NCBI RefSeq assembly: GCF_002900095.1 | Contig: NZ_LLKN01000001.1 | Coordinates: 434,001 to 498,000, forward strand | Direction: 5' to 3' | DNA length: 64,000 nucleotides | Source of the DNA: Salegentibacter mishustinae | GTDB lineage: Bacteria > Bacteroidota > Bacteroidia > Flavobacteriales > Flavobacteriaceae | Part shown: positions 50,821-59,726 of the stretch, in pieces | How positions within the stretch are numbered: the stretch's first letter is position 1 | Layout: every line of letters begins with the position of its first letter | Notes under the pieces: model-generated | Databases searched by the model: none | The model's input: only the letters and a program-made list of their open reading frames with translations | Told to the model about the DNA's origin: nothing | Program-made: the position numbers and the translations under genes

Positions 50821-51917
50821 AGTCTATATCCTATTGAAAGTTCTACAGCTTCGGCATTTGCATAATGAGAGCGAACAGTAAGCGATGCCCAAAGATCCTC
50901 GGTGATCTTTCTTTGCAGACCAACCCTGTTATATAGTTGATCTACAAAATGTTCGTAAGGATAATATGCATAATACCCCAAATGCGTGATCACCGATAAT
51001 TTATTGAAGTTTAGCTGATGCCCAACAAAAACGCCTACTCGCTTGGAATCTTCATCTCCAGTAGTATTTCCGGAAGGAAAAGCTACCGACTGATAATAAA
51101 TACGTTCTTCCATAGCTTTGGAAAAGAAAACTTCGGCTCCTGCCTGCAGTGTACTTTTATGGTTAAGCACCTTATCGGCATAAGCTGAAAAAGTTAAAAA
51201 CGGATACTGCTTAGAACCAATAATTCCCATAGTATTTACGCCGCTTCGCAACACAAAATTAAAATGAATGGGTTCTGTATATTTTTCTCGGGGGCCTTTC
51301 GGAATATAATTAGGTAGGTTTTGATGATCCAAAACGTAATTTACTCCCAGGTTAAAGGTAATGGTGTTTGTGCTGGCATTGGGCGACTTAAAGTCGGCGT
51401 TGGAATAATGAATCAGGGAAAGCCCGGCCTGCAAGCCCAAACCTTCAAAAATATTTTCTTTTTTAAAATTTGCCATCAGGTAAGTAGAGCTGAGCAAGCG
51501 TGAACCATAGGCATTATTCTTATAATTATCATCTGGATGATATGGATTGGAAGCATACGCCAGCCCCTGCCCTATTCTAAACATTAAATTTCTTTTGAAC
51601 AGGTAAAAATTCATATGCGCATATAGGCCGTAATTTTCACCTAAACTGGGATTTTTCATATCCTGGTAGATAAAAGAAGCACCAACATCGGGATAGTTAT
51701 AGCGCTTTTCCCAATCTTCAAATCCGAAACTTTTTTTATTGAACCCCAGAATTAAACCGGTTGGATGCCCGGTAATTAAATGGGCAATATCAGGATTGTG
51801 TTCAGCAATGGTTCCGTAGAAATAACTGGCATCAAAAGAATAATAGTTCTCCCCGAACTCCTGGGCAGAACTATTAAAAATGCTGAAAAGAAAAATAAGG
51901 GCGGTAATTTTCTTCAT
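50817..51917 (-). CDS. PagL-like lipid A deacylase / acyloxyacyl hydrolase family protein
   Basis: This protein of about 366 residues has a signal peptide (MKKITALIFLFSIF, ending SSAQ). I place the start at 51917; an ATG three codons upstream is also possible. It is predicted to be a beta-barrel outer-membrane enzyme. The HYSNADFKSPN block near residue 180 matches the His-Ser-Asn active-site motif of PagL lipid A 3-O-deacylases. It is longer than proteobacterial PagL, as usual in Bacteroidota. It would remove an acyl chain from lipid A; this is inferred from the motif. It overlaps the DUF2807 gene by 4 bp. Confidence 0.78.
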   Translation of the reverse strand: MKKITALIFLFSIFNSSAQEFGENYYSFDASYFYGTIAEHNPDIAHLITGHPTGLILGFNKKSFGFEDWEKRYNYPDVGASFIYQDMKNPSLGENYGLYAHMNFYLFKRNLMFRIGQGLAYASNPYHPDDNYKNNAYGSRLLSSTYLMANFKKENIFEGLGLQAGLSLIHYSNADFKSPNASTNTITFNLGVNYVLDHQNLPNYIPKGPREKYTEPIHFNFVLRSGVNTMGIIGSKQYPFLTFSAYADKVLNHKSTLQAGAEVFFSKAMEERIYYQSVAFPSGNTTGDEDSKRVGVFVGHQLNFNKLSVITHLGYYAYYPYEHFVDQLYNRVGLQRKITEDLWASLTVRSHYANAEAVELSIGYRL

Positions 51918-52033
51918 TACCGGCAAATGTAGGAGAAATTTTAATTAAACAGATTATCTTCAAAATTTACCTGGGCTTTAGTTTGAACAAGCCTACAAGG
52001 TATTCCAAACCTTGCAGATTGGAAGATTTGAAT

Positions 52034-52990
52034 TTAAAAAACCGCTTTTGCAATTTTTTGAATATTGGTACTTTTTCCCATGGAATAATAATGTAAAACC
52101 GGAACACCCGCTTTTACCAGTTCTTTACTTTGCTTAATCCCCCACTCTATGCCAACTTGGCGAACTTCTTTGTTATCCTTACATTTTTCAACTTCGCTGA
52201 TAAGATCTTCGGGCATATCTACGTGAAATCTATGCGGAATTATACTTAGTTGCCGTTTTGTAGCCAAAGGTTTCAACCCAGGAATTATAGGAACGCTAAT
52301 TCCGCTTTCGCGACACTTATCTACGAATTCAAAATATTTACTATTATCAAAAAACATTTGCGTCACCACATATTCAGCGCCAGCTTCAATTTTTTCCTTC
52401 AGCCTGCAAATATCTTTATCAAGACTTGGGGCTTCCATATGTTTTTCGGGATAACCGGCCACGCCAACGCAAAAGTTGGTATTATGACCTTTCTCAATCA
52501 CCTCATCCTGGTAATTCCCTCTATTCATTTCCATAATTTGCTCCACCAGGTCTTTCGCAAATTTATTGCCTTTTGGTTCCGGGGTAAAATAGGTTTCACT
52601 CTTAATGGCATCACCTCGCAAGGCCACCACATTTTGAATCCCCAGGAAATCGAGATCAATGAGAAAGTTTTCGGTGTCTTCTTTGCTAAAACCTCCGCAT
52701 AGAATATGAGGTACGGCATCTACGCCATATTTACTCTGTATAGCGGCACAAATTCCCACCGTACCGGGACGTTTTCTTACAATTCTCTTTTCCAGTAATC
52801 CGTTTTCTTTTTCGTTAAAAACGTATTCTTCGCGATGATAGGTGACATCTATAAATGGCGGTTTAAATTCCATTAAAGGATCTATTCCGTCATAAATTGA
52901 TTGAATATTTTGCCCTTTTAATGGCGGCAAAATTTCAAAAGAGAATAAAGATCTTCCTTTAGCTTTTTCTATATGTTCGGTAATTTTCAT
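52034..52990 (-). CDS. metF: 5,10-methylenetetrahydrofolate reductase
   Basis: This 318-residue flavoenzyme makes 5-methyltetrahydrofolate for methionine synthase. It has FSFEILPP near residue 16, FIDVTYHREE near 47, HILCGGFSKEDT near 95, NVVALRGD near 123, and YVVTQMFFDNSKYFEF near 205. I prefer ATG 52990, giving MKITEHIEK, over the upstream ATG 53023, which would overlap metH by 11 bp and add a non-conserved tail. It is the last gene of the metH1-metH2-metF operon under a SAM riboswitch. Secure call. Confidence 0.95.
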   Translation of the reverse strand: MKITEHIEKAKGRSLFSFEILPPLKGQNIQSIYDGIDPLMEFKPPFIDVTYHREEYVFNEKENGLLEKRIVRKRPGTVGICAAIQSKYGVDAVPHILCGGFSKEDTENFLIDLDFLGIQNVVALRGDAIKSETYFTPEPKGNKFAKDLVEQIMEMNRGNYQDEVIEKGHNTNFCVGVAGYPEKHMEAPSLDKDICRLKEKIEAGAEYVVTQMFFDNSKYFEFVDKCRESGISVPIIPGLKPLATKRQLSIIPHRFHVDMPEDLISEVEKCKDNKEVRQVGIEWGIKQSKELVKAGVPVLHYYSMGKSTNIQKIAKAVF

Positions 52991-53012
52991 TCTTTTTAAT
53001 TCACTTAAGTTT

Positions 53013-56000
53013 TTAATCTGCAATATTAGGGTTGAGCCATTTTTCGGCTTTTTTCAAGGGAATTCCTTTTCTTTCGGCAAAATCTTTCACCTGGTCATCT
53101 TTAATTTTCCCCAGGCCAAAATAACGGGCTTCGGGGTTAGCGAAATAATATCCGCTAACACTGGCTGCCGGCCACATCGCTAAACTTTCGGTAAGTTCAA
53201 CTCCAATTCGTTCCTTTACCTTTAAAATTTCCCAAATACTCAACTTTTCCAAATGATCTGGGCAGGCAGGATAGCCCGGGGCGGGACGAATTCCTTTATA
53301 AGTTTCCTTTATTAATTCTTCATTGCTTAAATTCTCTTCGGGCGCATAACCCCAGTCTTCCCGTCTTATTTTTTTATGTAAATATTCCGCAAAAGCTTCG
53401 GCGAGTCGATCGGCCAGCGCTTTGATCATTATCGAATTATAATCGTCATGATTTTCTTCAAATTTTTTGGCAAGTTCTGCGGTTCCAAAACCTGTAGTGA
53501 CGCAAAAACACCCAATATAATCCTGGATTCCACTTTCCTTTGGCGCAATAAAGTCCGAAAGTGCAAAATTTGGTTTTCCGCCGTGCTTTTTTAATTGTTG
53601 GCGAAGCGTTCTGAAAACCATCTTTTTTTCTTCGGAATTTTCTTCATATTCAACTTCAATATCATCATCATTAAGCGTATTCGCCGGAAACAATCCGTAA
53701 ACCGCTTTCGCTTTCAGCAATTTTTCATCCAGAATCCTTTTCAGCAAAACTTTAGCATCTTTGAACAAAGAAGTTGCCTGTTCCCCAACTACCTTATCGG
53801 TTAAAATATCGGGATACCTGCCGTGGAGATCCCAGCTTCTAAAAAACGGGCTCCAGTCTATATAAGCTTCCAGTTCTTTTAAATCGAAATCATCTATTTG
53901 CTGAATTCCTATTTTATTTGGCTCTGTAATTTGGGTTGTTTTCCAATCTATGGAATACTTATTTTTTCGCGCTTCTTCAATAGAAAGAAAAGATTTCACT
54001 TTACTTCTTTTCTTAAAATTAAGCCTGAATTTATCATATTCGGCTTTAAGATCGCTCATATATTTAGTACGCGTTTCTTCCTTTAAAAGATCGCCAATTA
54101 CTGTGACTGCACGCGATGCATCGTTCACATGTGCCACCGCATTTTTATACTGCGGATCTATTTTCACCGCCGTATGCGCTTTTGAAGTGGTGGCGCCACC
54201 AATAAGTAGAGGCACGTCAAAATTTTGGCGTTCCATTTCCTTGGCCAAAAAAACCATCTCGTCTAACGAAGGTGTTATTAGTCCGCTTAAACCAATAGCA
54301 TCTACGCCTTCTGCTTTTGCAGTTTCTATAATTTTTTCCGGAGGCACCATTACGCCCAGGTCAATAATTTCATAATTATTACAGCCTAAAACCACACTCA
54401 CAATATTCTTCCCAATATCGTGAACATCTCCTTTAACGGTTGCCATAAGAACTTTTCCCGCCCCCCCGGCCCCCGATGGGGGAGCTTTCTTGAGCGTTCG
54501 TAAAATTTTATCCAGCACCTGATCTAAATTAGTGAGCACTTCTTCATTAGTAAACCTAATCACACGGAAGTCGTGTTCTTTTAACCAGGCCGTCCTCTCC
54601 TTATCACTTTTTTTATTTTCGGGTAATTGATGAATTAAACCATCAACTTCTACTACAAGTTTCTTTTTAAGGCATACAAAATCGGCTATATAACTCCCAA
54701 TAATATGCTGCCTTCTAAACTTAAAGCCTTCAAGTTGCTTATTTTTCAGTGATTCCCAGAGGACAGTTTCAGCTTCGGTTGGCTGGTTATATCGGTTCTT
54801 TTTAGCAAATTCTTTCATTAAACCGTAGAGTGCCGGTTCAGCCGTCTGCCAGTAGCGCTCCCCCTTTGGGGGTTGGGGGGCTTCTTTTGCTGCTTCAATA
54901 TATGGTAAAAGGTAGGCCACTGCTTTTTTCATAACCCTGGCCGATTTTACTACCTGCGGAAGGAACATTTTCCCGCTTCCAAAGAGATCGCCTACTACGT
55001 TCATGCCAATCATTAAATGACCTTCTATTACCTCAATAGGTTTTTCGGCTTCCTGGCGAGCCTGTTCTATATCCTCTAAAATATAAGCGTCTATTCCTTT
55101 CACCAAAGCGTGGGTAATCCTGTCCTGAAGCAGATTTTCCCTCCACGAAAGATCGACTTTGCTTGCTTTTTTAGAGCCCACTACAGTGTCTGCGAATTCA
55201 AGTAAACGCTCGGTAGCGTCTTCTCTTCTATCAAGAATTACATCTTCTACATGTTCTAAAAGGTCTTTGGGAATATTATCATAAACTTCCAGAAGCGCGG
55301 GATTTACGATCCCGATATTCATTCCTGCTTTAATCGCATAATATAAAAACACCGAATGCATCGCTTCCCGCACCGGGTTATTTCCGCGGAAAGAAAATGA
55401 AACATTACTCACCCCGCCACTAATACTGCAATGCGGAAGATTTTCTTTTACCCAACGCGTTCCTTCAATAAAATCTATGGCATTGCGTTTATGCTCGTCC
55501 ATCCCCGTTCCTACAGGAAAAATATTCAGGTCAAAAATGATGTCTTCCGGCGGAAATTTCACTTTATCCACCAAAATCTCATAGGAACGTTTTGCGATTT
55601 CAATTCTACGTTCATAATTATCGGCCTGCCCAACTTCATCAAAAGCCATAACGATAACGGCTGCACCATAGCGCTTTATTTTTTTAGCGTGTTCAATAAA
55701 TTCTGTTTCGCCTTCTTTAAGGCTTATAGAATTCACCACGCATTTTCCCTGCACCACCTGTAAACCGGCTTCAATAATTTCCCATTTAGAACTATCTATC
55801 ATAATAGGAACACGGGCAATATCAGGTTCAGCAACAATTAGGTTCAGGAATTTAACCATGGCTTCTTTACCGTCAATAAGACCATCGTCCATATTAATGT
55901 CGATAATCTGCGCGCCACCGTCCACCTGGTCTCTTGCTACTTCCAGGGCTTCTTCAAATTTTTCCTCTTTAATTAACCGAAGAAATCTTTTGGAACCTGC

Positions 56001-56147
56001 AACATTAGTACGCTCCCCAACATTTACAAAATTGCTGTCGGGAGTAATTATTAAAGGTTCGAGACCAGATAATTTTAAAGGCCTGACTATTTTTTCTACT
56101 CCGGTAGATTTTTCCTGATCTTTTTCTTTATTCATCGTTTCTATCAT
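53013..56147 (-). CDS. metH: Methionine synthase, pterin/cobalamin/activation subunit with an in-frame DUF559 insertion
   Basis: The 1044-residue product carries the methyltetrahydrofolate domain ([16 protein letters not shown] near residue 40), the cobalamin domain with cap, and the activation domain ([12 protein letters not shown] near 970). The cobalamin ligand motif DVHDIG is near 572. The homocysteine-binding domain is a separate gene upstream, overlapping by 4 bp. Between the cap helix (LLPYIEAAK, ending at 421) and the cobalamin Rossmann domain ([16 protein letters not shown]) are 142 extra residues (422-563). They contain a DUF559 endonuclease-like domain and are bounded by Pro/Gly-rich peptides encoded by inverted repeats. 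Without them the protein would be about 902 residues, the usual size. The reading frame is fully open, so the enzyme is probably made with the insert in a tolerant linker. Confidence 0.93.
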   Translation of the reverse strand: MIETMNKEKDQEKSTGVEKIVRPLKLSGLEPLIITPDSNFVNVGERTNVAGSKRFLRLIKEEKFEEALEVARDQVDGGAQIIDINMDDGLIDGKEAMVKFLNLIVAEPDIARVPIMIDSSKWEIIEAGLQVVQGKCVVNSISLKEGETEFIEHAKKIKRYGAAVIVMAFDEVGQADNYERRIEIAKRSYEILVDKVKFPPEDIIFDLNIFPVGTGMDEHKRNAIDFIEGTRWVKENLPHCSISGGVSNVSFSFRGNNPVREAMHSVFLYYAIKAGMNIGIVNPALLEVYDNIPKDLLEHVEDVILDRREDATERLLEFADTVVGSKKASKVDLSWRENLLQDRITHALVKGIDAYILEDIEQARQEAEKPIEVIEGHLMIGMNVVGDLFGSGKMFLPQVVKSARVMKKAVAYLLPYIEAAKEAPQPPKGERYWQTAEPALYGLMKEFAKKNRYNQPTEAETVLWESLKNKQLEGFKFRRQHIIGSYIADFVCLKKKLVVEVDGLIHQLPENKKSDKERTAWLKEHDFRVIRFTNEEVLTNLDQVLDKILRTLKKAPPSGAGGAGKVLMATVKGDVHDIGKNIVSVVLGCNNYEIIDLGVMVPPEKIIETAKAEGVDAIGLSGLITPSLDEMVFLAKEMERQNFDVPLLIGGATTSKAHTAVKIDPQYKNAVAHVNDASRAVTVIGDLLKEETRTKYMSDLKAEYDKFRLNFKKRSKVKSFLSIEEARKNKYSIDWKTTQITEPNKIGIQQIDDFDLKELEAYIDWSPFFRSWDLHGRYPDILTDKVVGEQATSLFKDAKVLLKRILDEKLLKAKAVYGLFPANTLNDDDIEVEYEENSEEKKMVFRTLRQQLKKHGGKPNFALSDFIAPKESGIQDYIGCFCVTTGFGTAELAKKFEENHDDYNSIMIKALADRLAEAFAEYLHKKIRREDWGYAPEENLSNEELIKETYKGIRPAPGYPACPDHLEKLSIWEILKVKERIGVELTESLAMWPAASVSGYYFANPEARYFGLGKIKDDQVKDFAERKGIPLKKAEKWLNPNIAD
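54459..54884 (-). mobile_element. DUF559 endonuclease element inserted in frame in metH
   Basis: The 426-bp insertion (142 codons) encodes a Vsr/PD-(D/E)XK-like DUF559 domain. It shows [37 protein letters not shown], the catalytic-type YIADFVC and VVEVDG, and the closing [13 protein letters not shown]. At each end lies a GC-rich palindrome, 54459-54486 and 54857-54881, in inverted orientation. Each has the design GCCCCCC-NN-CCCCC-NNN-GGGGGAGC. The insertion length is a multiple of three and both repeats are read through as APQPPKGER and [10 protein letters not shown]. The DUF559 domain shares frame and strand with metH and has no obvious separate promoter. An AUG at Met near residue 447 could start an independent product. 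Confidence 0.85.
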
Positions 56148-57160
56148 AAAGCAGTCGAAAACTCAGGTTTTACTATTTTTCTTGGATCGTATTCTTTAGC
56201 GATTTCAGCAATAGCTTTAATGTGTTCAGGTGTAGTCCCGCAACAACCGCCTAAAATATTCACTAATCCTTTTTCTAAATATTCTTTGATCTGGCTGGCC
56301 ATTTCTTCAGCATCCTGGTCGTATTCACCAAAGGCATTTGGTAAGCCGGCGTTGGGATAAGCAGAAACCCCGGAACTGGCAAAACGGTTTAGAACTTCCA
56401 GGTGCGGAGTTAACTGTTTGGCGCCCAATGCACAGTTAAAACCCACACTCAATAAGGGAATATGTGATACTGAAATTAGAAAAGCCTCAGCCGTTTGCCC
56501 GGAAAGTGTTCTCCCGGAAGCATCGGTAATCGTTCCGCTTACCATTATAGGAATATCTAACTGCAATTCTTCCTTAAGTTCATCTATAGCAAAAAGTGCA
56601 GCTTTAGCATTTAAAGTGTCAAAAACGGTTTCTACCAGGAGAATATCCACGCCACCTTCTATTAAAGCTTTGGCCTGTTGTTTATAAGCTACGCGTAATT
56701 CTTCAAAAGAAATTGCTCTAAAGCCGGGATCGTTCACATCTGGGCTCATACTCGCGGTTTTGTTAGTTGGGCCAATGGCACCGGCCACAAAACGAGGTTT
56801 TTCCGGATTTTCCTCAGTCATTTTCATGGCAACTTCTTTGGCGATCCTGGCCGACTCATAATTGAGTTCGTCTACCAACTCCTCCATCTTATAATCGGCC
56901 ATAGCGATTGTGGTTGCAGAAAACGTATTGGTTTCTACAATATCGGCGCCGGCTTCAAAATATTTACGATGAATGGTGGCGATTGCTTCAGGCTGCGTAA
57001 GGGACAAAAGATCATTATTTCCCTGTACGGAAACCGGCCAATCGCTAAAACGTTTCCCACGGAAATCTTCTTCAGAGAATTTATATTCCTGAAGCATCGT
57101 GCCCATGGCACCGTCTAAAATGAGTATATTTTTTTGAAGTTGTTCTTCTAATTTTGACAT
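56144..57160 (-). CDS. metH: Methionine synthase, homocysteine S-methyltransferase subunit
   Basis: This 338-residue protein equals the N-terminal module of MetH. It starts [17 protein letters not shown] (residues 12-28) and has [16 protein letters not shown] near 75 and [18 protein letters not shown] near 124. The zinc-binding Cys residues are in [12 protein letters not shown] (near 240) and [12 protein letters not shown] (near 309). It transfers the methyl group from the cobalamin of the partner subunit to homocysteine. Splitting MetH into two genes is usual in flavobacteria. The stop overlaps the second gene by ATGA. A SAM riboswitch lies in the leader. Confidence 0.95.
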   Translation of the reverse strand: MSKLEEQLQKNILILDGAMGTMLQEYKFSEEDFRGKRFSDWPVSVQGNNDLLSLTQPEAIATIHRKYFEAGADIVETNTFSATTIAMADYKMEELVDELNYESARIAKEVAMKMTEENPEKPRFVAGAIGPTNKTASMSPDVNDPGFRAISFEELRVAYKQQAKALIEGGVDILLVETVFDTLNAKAALFAIDELKEELQLDIPIMVSGTITDASGRTLSGQTAEAFLISVSHIPLLSVGFNCALGAKQLTPHLEVLNRFASSGVSAYPNAGLPNAFGEYDQDAEEMASQIKEYLEKGLVNILGGCCGTTPEHIKAIAEIAKEYDPRKIVKPEFSTAL

Positions 57161-57214
57161 ATAATTTTATCTAAAATCACTATCAAAAAAAGAAGCGGGA
57201 AAGTATTCTTTCTT

Positions 57215-57321
57215 GTTATCTATCTGCGCCAAAGAAGCGAAGTAGAATGTAGCACCTTCTCCCATTACAGGAGGGTTGCCAAGGTTTCAACGGGTCTATT
57301 CCCTCAACCTTTCTTGATAAC
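57215..57321 (-). promoter_or_regulatory. SAM-I (S-box) riboswitch upstream of metH/metF
   Basis: On the minus strand the leader contains the SAM-I aptamer pattern. P1 is GTTATC (57316-57321) with GATAAC (57215-57220), with AAGAAAGGTTGAGGGA just inside its 5' arm. It continues with GACCCGTTGAAACCTTGGCAACC and GAGAAGGTGCTACATTC (each in order, with short linkers). The GATGAAACC-like and GGCAACC blocks are the conserved core. A T7 run at 57185-57191 follows a short hairpin (GAAAG/CTTTC) and is a plausible terminator in the expression platform. It should shut off metH and metF when SAM is plentiful. Confidence 0.9.
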
Positions 57322-57517
57322 GATATTGTAAAACAATGAACTTGAACTAGCAAATATACGGCACAGGCTTCTAAACGCAAGGCCTTGCAGTTATTTTTAT
57401 GAATAATATATTTTAAATGTTTTTCTGAGATATTTTTTCAGAAAAAAGGAAAATCAATATGTAAAAAATAAATATTGTATTCTAAAAAGACCAGAATAAT
57501 CAGAACTTTCCAATCAA

Positions 57518-58024
57518 TTAAAAAGAAGGATTTCCAAATTTATTAAATGAAATCGAATCGCCGGCGCTTAATTCTTCCAGGAAAATTTTCAACTCTTCTT
57601 TCATTTGTTTGTTCTGAAGAGTTATTTCGTAATTATATTTTTCACCTGAAAGGGTCGTAAAATAAATATGATTTTTATTTCCGTATAAAGTATATTTCCA
57701 GAAACTGGCGTAACCTCCATATTTGAAACCGATTTCCTTCAATTCGGAAATTAAAAATTTCTGCTTAGAATTGGCTAAATCTATTTTCATCCTGGTTTCA
57801 TCTATCTCAATATCACCAAGATATTTCGGCTTAATAAACGACAGACTAAAGGCTCCAAACATTCCCGCAAAATAGGCAATCCCTGCAGTTGTATTGATCC
57901 AGGGCTCCTGTACATCGAACACATACAACACAATTGCTCCGCCCATCAAAAGAGCTATCAATAAAATCCTTAAGAAGACCGAAGGCTTCCAGGTTTTAAC
58001 TATTCTGGTTTCGAAGGAGTTCAT
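57518..58024 (-). CDS. Hypothetical membrane protein with two helices
   Basis: The 168-residue product has two hydrophobic helices near residues 15-35 and 44-64. A C-terminal cytoplasmic domain of about 100 residues follows, with a beta-strand pattern (DIEIDETRMKIDLANSK, FKYGGYASFWKYTLYG and HIYFTTLSGEKYNYEI). This recalls PH-like domains of bacterial membrane proteins, but I do not recognise a named family. Its start overlaps the OsmC stop codon by one base, so the two are co-transcribed. Confidence 0.65.
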   Translation of the reverse strand: MNSFETRIVKTWKPSVFLRILLIALLMGGAIVLYVFDVQEPWINTTAGIAYFAGMFGAFSLSFIKPKYLGDIEIDETRMKIDLANSKQKFLISELKEIGFKYGGYASFWKYTLYGNKNHIYFTTLSGEKYNYEITLQNKQMKEELKIFLEELSAGDSISFNKFGNPSF

Positions 58025-58446
58025 TAATTGATAAGCTCACCATTTAAAGTGATCGCATAATTGATCTCGGCGGCTTTTTCCAACATTTTAGAAACCGAAC
58101 AGTATTTTTCCATAGAAAGATCTACGGCACGTTTTGCTTTCGACGCAGGCACATCTCCTTTTAGAAGAAAATTAACCTGAATTTTCTTAAAAACATTAGG
58201 AACGGCTCCATCTTCCCTAAAACCTTCAACTTCTACCTGAAGATCTTCAAGTTCCAGGTGTTGCTTTTTTAAGATCATTACAATATCAATACTGCTGCAA
58301 CCTGCAATAGCCCGCAGTAAAAGATCCATTGGGCTGGCTCCCTTTGGCTCGGCATCGGTTTTATTGTCTAAATGAACAACGTCTCCACGCTCGTTTACAG
58401 TTTCAAAATGGTAATCTTTATTAAGTCTTTTAAGGTTGATCTTCAT
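58024..58446 (-). CDS. OsmC family protein
   Basis: This 140-residue protein of the OsmC/Ohr fold shows GASPMDLLLRAIAGCSSIDIVMIL near residue 36, with the Cys in the AGC turn. The second conserved block is KAKRAVDLSMEKYCSVSKML near 106, with the second Cys. OsmC proteins reduce organic hydroperoxides using these two cysteines. I chose ATG 58446, which gives the usual MKINLKR start; an ATG seven codons upstream is less likely. It is followed directly by a small membrane protein gene. Confidence 0.9.
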   Translation of the reverse strand: MKINLKRLNKDYHFETVNERGDVVHLDNKTDAEPKGASPMDLLLRAIAGCSSIDIVMILKKQHLELEDLQVEVEGFREDGAVPNVFKKIQVNFLLKGDVPASKAKRAVDLSMEKYCSVSKMLEKAAEINYAITLNGELIN

Positions 58447-58709
58447 GGTAAATCTTGTTTTAAACAAATTTAGGGAAAGCTTATTAAAAAACCTTATAGT
58501 TCTAAAGCTTATGCCAGGTTAGGGTTTCACGTAAAGGATATTAACGAATTTTTGATAGATTTACAGGAAGTTAAAAAAACTGCTTTTATCCCGACCAAAA
58601 TCTGATTTAATAGTTTCGAAAGGTGGGGATATAATGAGTTATAAGCCATTTTTCATAGAAAATTTGATTTATATAATTTGATTTTTAAAAATAAAACCTT
58701 TACCTTAGC
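58447..58709. other. Intergenic region upstream of the AbiE module
   Basis: No open frame with coding character is seen between the OsmC start and the first operator palindrome. The sequence is AT-rich, with no tRNA-like fold and no copy of the repeat that lies on the other side of the AbiE genes. Confidence 0.5.
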
Positions 58710-58737
58710 ATCGTGTTATCGTATACGATAACACGAT
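58710..58737. promoter_or_regulatory. 28-bp perfect palindrome, candidate AbiEi operator 1
   Basis: The palindrome is built on GTTATCGTATACGATAAC and lies 107 bp upstream of the AbiEi start. It shares the 12-bp core ATCGTATACGAT with a second palindrome at 58806-58831. AbiEi-type antitoxins of known systems repress their own promoter by binding paired repeats, so this is a likely operator. Confidence 0.75.
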
Positions 58738-58772
58738 AAAGGCTTATTTCGCTAAATACGATAAAAACTGAC

Positions 58773-58803
58773 TTGAATATTTGCATTTTTATTAATACCT
58801 TTA
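58773..58803 (+). promoter_or_regulatory. Promoter of the AbiEi gene
   Basis: TTG at 58773-58775 and TACCTTTA at 58796-58803 are spaced by 20 bp, close to the Bacteroidota consensus with one mismatch at the last base. The promoter lies between the two operator palindromes, and operator 2 begins 2 bp after the -7 box. Confidence 0.6.
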
Positions 58804-58805
58804 CA

Positions 58806-58831
58806 TACTATAATCGTATACGATTATAGTA
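58806..58831. promoter_or_regulatory. 26-bp perfect palindrome, candidate AbiEi operator 2
   Basis: The palindrome is built on TATAATCGTATACGATTATA and covers the expected transcription start, 13 bp before the AbiEi ATG. It has the same ATCGTATACGAT core as operator 1; the two centres are 95 bp apart (about nine helical turns), which would permit a repression loop. Confidence 0.8.
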
Positions 58832-58844
58832 AATAGTATTAATA

Positions 58845-59726
58845 ATGCGAAAAGAATCATTTGAGGCGGCCCAACCCAGTATAAAAGAATATTTTTCTCA
58901 AATAAATGAGAAAGCATTTACTACACATGATTTGTCAATAATTTTCGAAAATAAAAGATTCGATTGGAAAATAGCCGCCTATAGAAATTCGAAACACTTT
59001 ATAAAGTTTTTAGCTGATAATAACATTCTCAACTCAACTAAACTAAAACATCAAGTATCTGGATCAATAAAAACCATTCTCTCAAAACGAAATGGTAATT
59101 TTTACGACATTGCTCTTACAATAAAAAAAGATGGTTATCTAAGTAACTATACAGCAATGGCCATCCATGAGTTAACTCTACAAATACCTAAATCCATTTA
59201 TATAAGTTTTCTAAAAAGTGATGACAGAGTAGCACAAAAAACCATAGGTAAATTATCTCAAGATAGCATTGATAAAGCTTTTTCAAAAAAGCAGCGACAA
59301 ACATCTGAAATTTATAAATCTGAAAAAGAGAATTACAGAATTTACTTAATTCAGAAAAATTTTACATTAGATAATGTTGGTGTGATTACTAAAAACGGTC
59401 TAAGGTATACTGATTTAGAAAGAACACTAATAGATATAGCAATAAGACCTGCATATTCTGGAGGTGTATTTGAGGTATTAGATGCTTTTTCAGCAGCAAA
59501 AGAGAAAGTAGATTTAGTTAAATTAGAGCGATATTTAAATACTTTAGATTACACTTATCCTTATCATCAGTTAATTGGTTTTTATTTAAATAAAGCAAAT
59601 TATAATCAAGAAGAATTAAGAATTTTTCAAAATAAAATAACCAATTATAATTTTTATCTTACTTATAATATTTCAAATAAGGAATTTGATCAAGATTGGA
59701 AAATATTCTATCCTAAAGGATTTTGA
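58845..59726 (+). CDS. AbiEi-type antitoxin / transcriptional regulator
   Basis: The 293-residue protein has an N-terminal winged-helix region (about residues 10-80, with AFTTHDLSIIFENKRFDWKIA). A C-terminal AbiEi-like domain contains NFTLDNVGVITKNGLRYTDLERTLIDIAIRP near 180 and GGVFEVLDAFSAAKEKV. It would neutralise the nucleotidyltransferase toxin encoded opposite it and repress its own promoter at the two palindromes. Codon use is markedly AT-rich compared with the flanking housekeeping genes, suggesting transfer. Its 3' end overlaps the toxin gene by 14 bp in convergent orientation. Confidence 0.85.
   Translation: MRKESFEAAQPSIKEYFSQINEKAFTTHDLSIIFENKRFDWKIAAYRNSKHFIKFLADNNILNSTKLKHQVSGSIKTILSKRNGNFYDIALTIKKDGYLSNYTAMAIHELTLQIPKSIYISFLKSDDRVAQKTIGKLSQDSIDKAFSKKQRQTSEIYKSEKENYRIYLIQKNFTLDNVGVITKNGLRYTDLERTLIDIAIRPAYSGGVFEVLDAFSAAKEKVDLVKLERYLNTLDYTYPYHQLIGFYLNKANYNQEELRIFQNKITNYNFYLTYNISNKEFDQDWKIFYPKGF

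Noticed and set aside
53950-54375. 141-codon plus-strand frame inside metH
   Set aside because: It is antisense to conserved MetH cobalamin-domain coding sequence.
54459-54884. Intein in MetH
   Set aside because: There is no Cys/Ser at the start and no His-Asn at the end of the insert, no splicing-domain motifs, and the insert is bounded by inverted repeats with a DUF559 domain.
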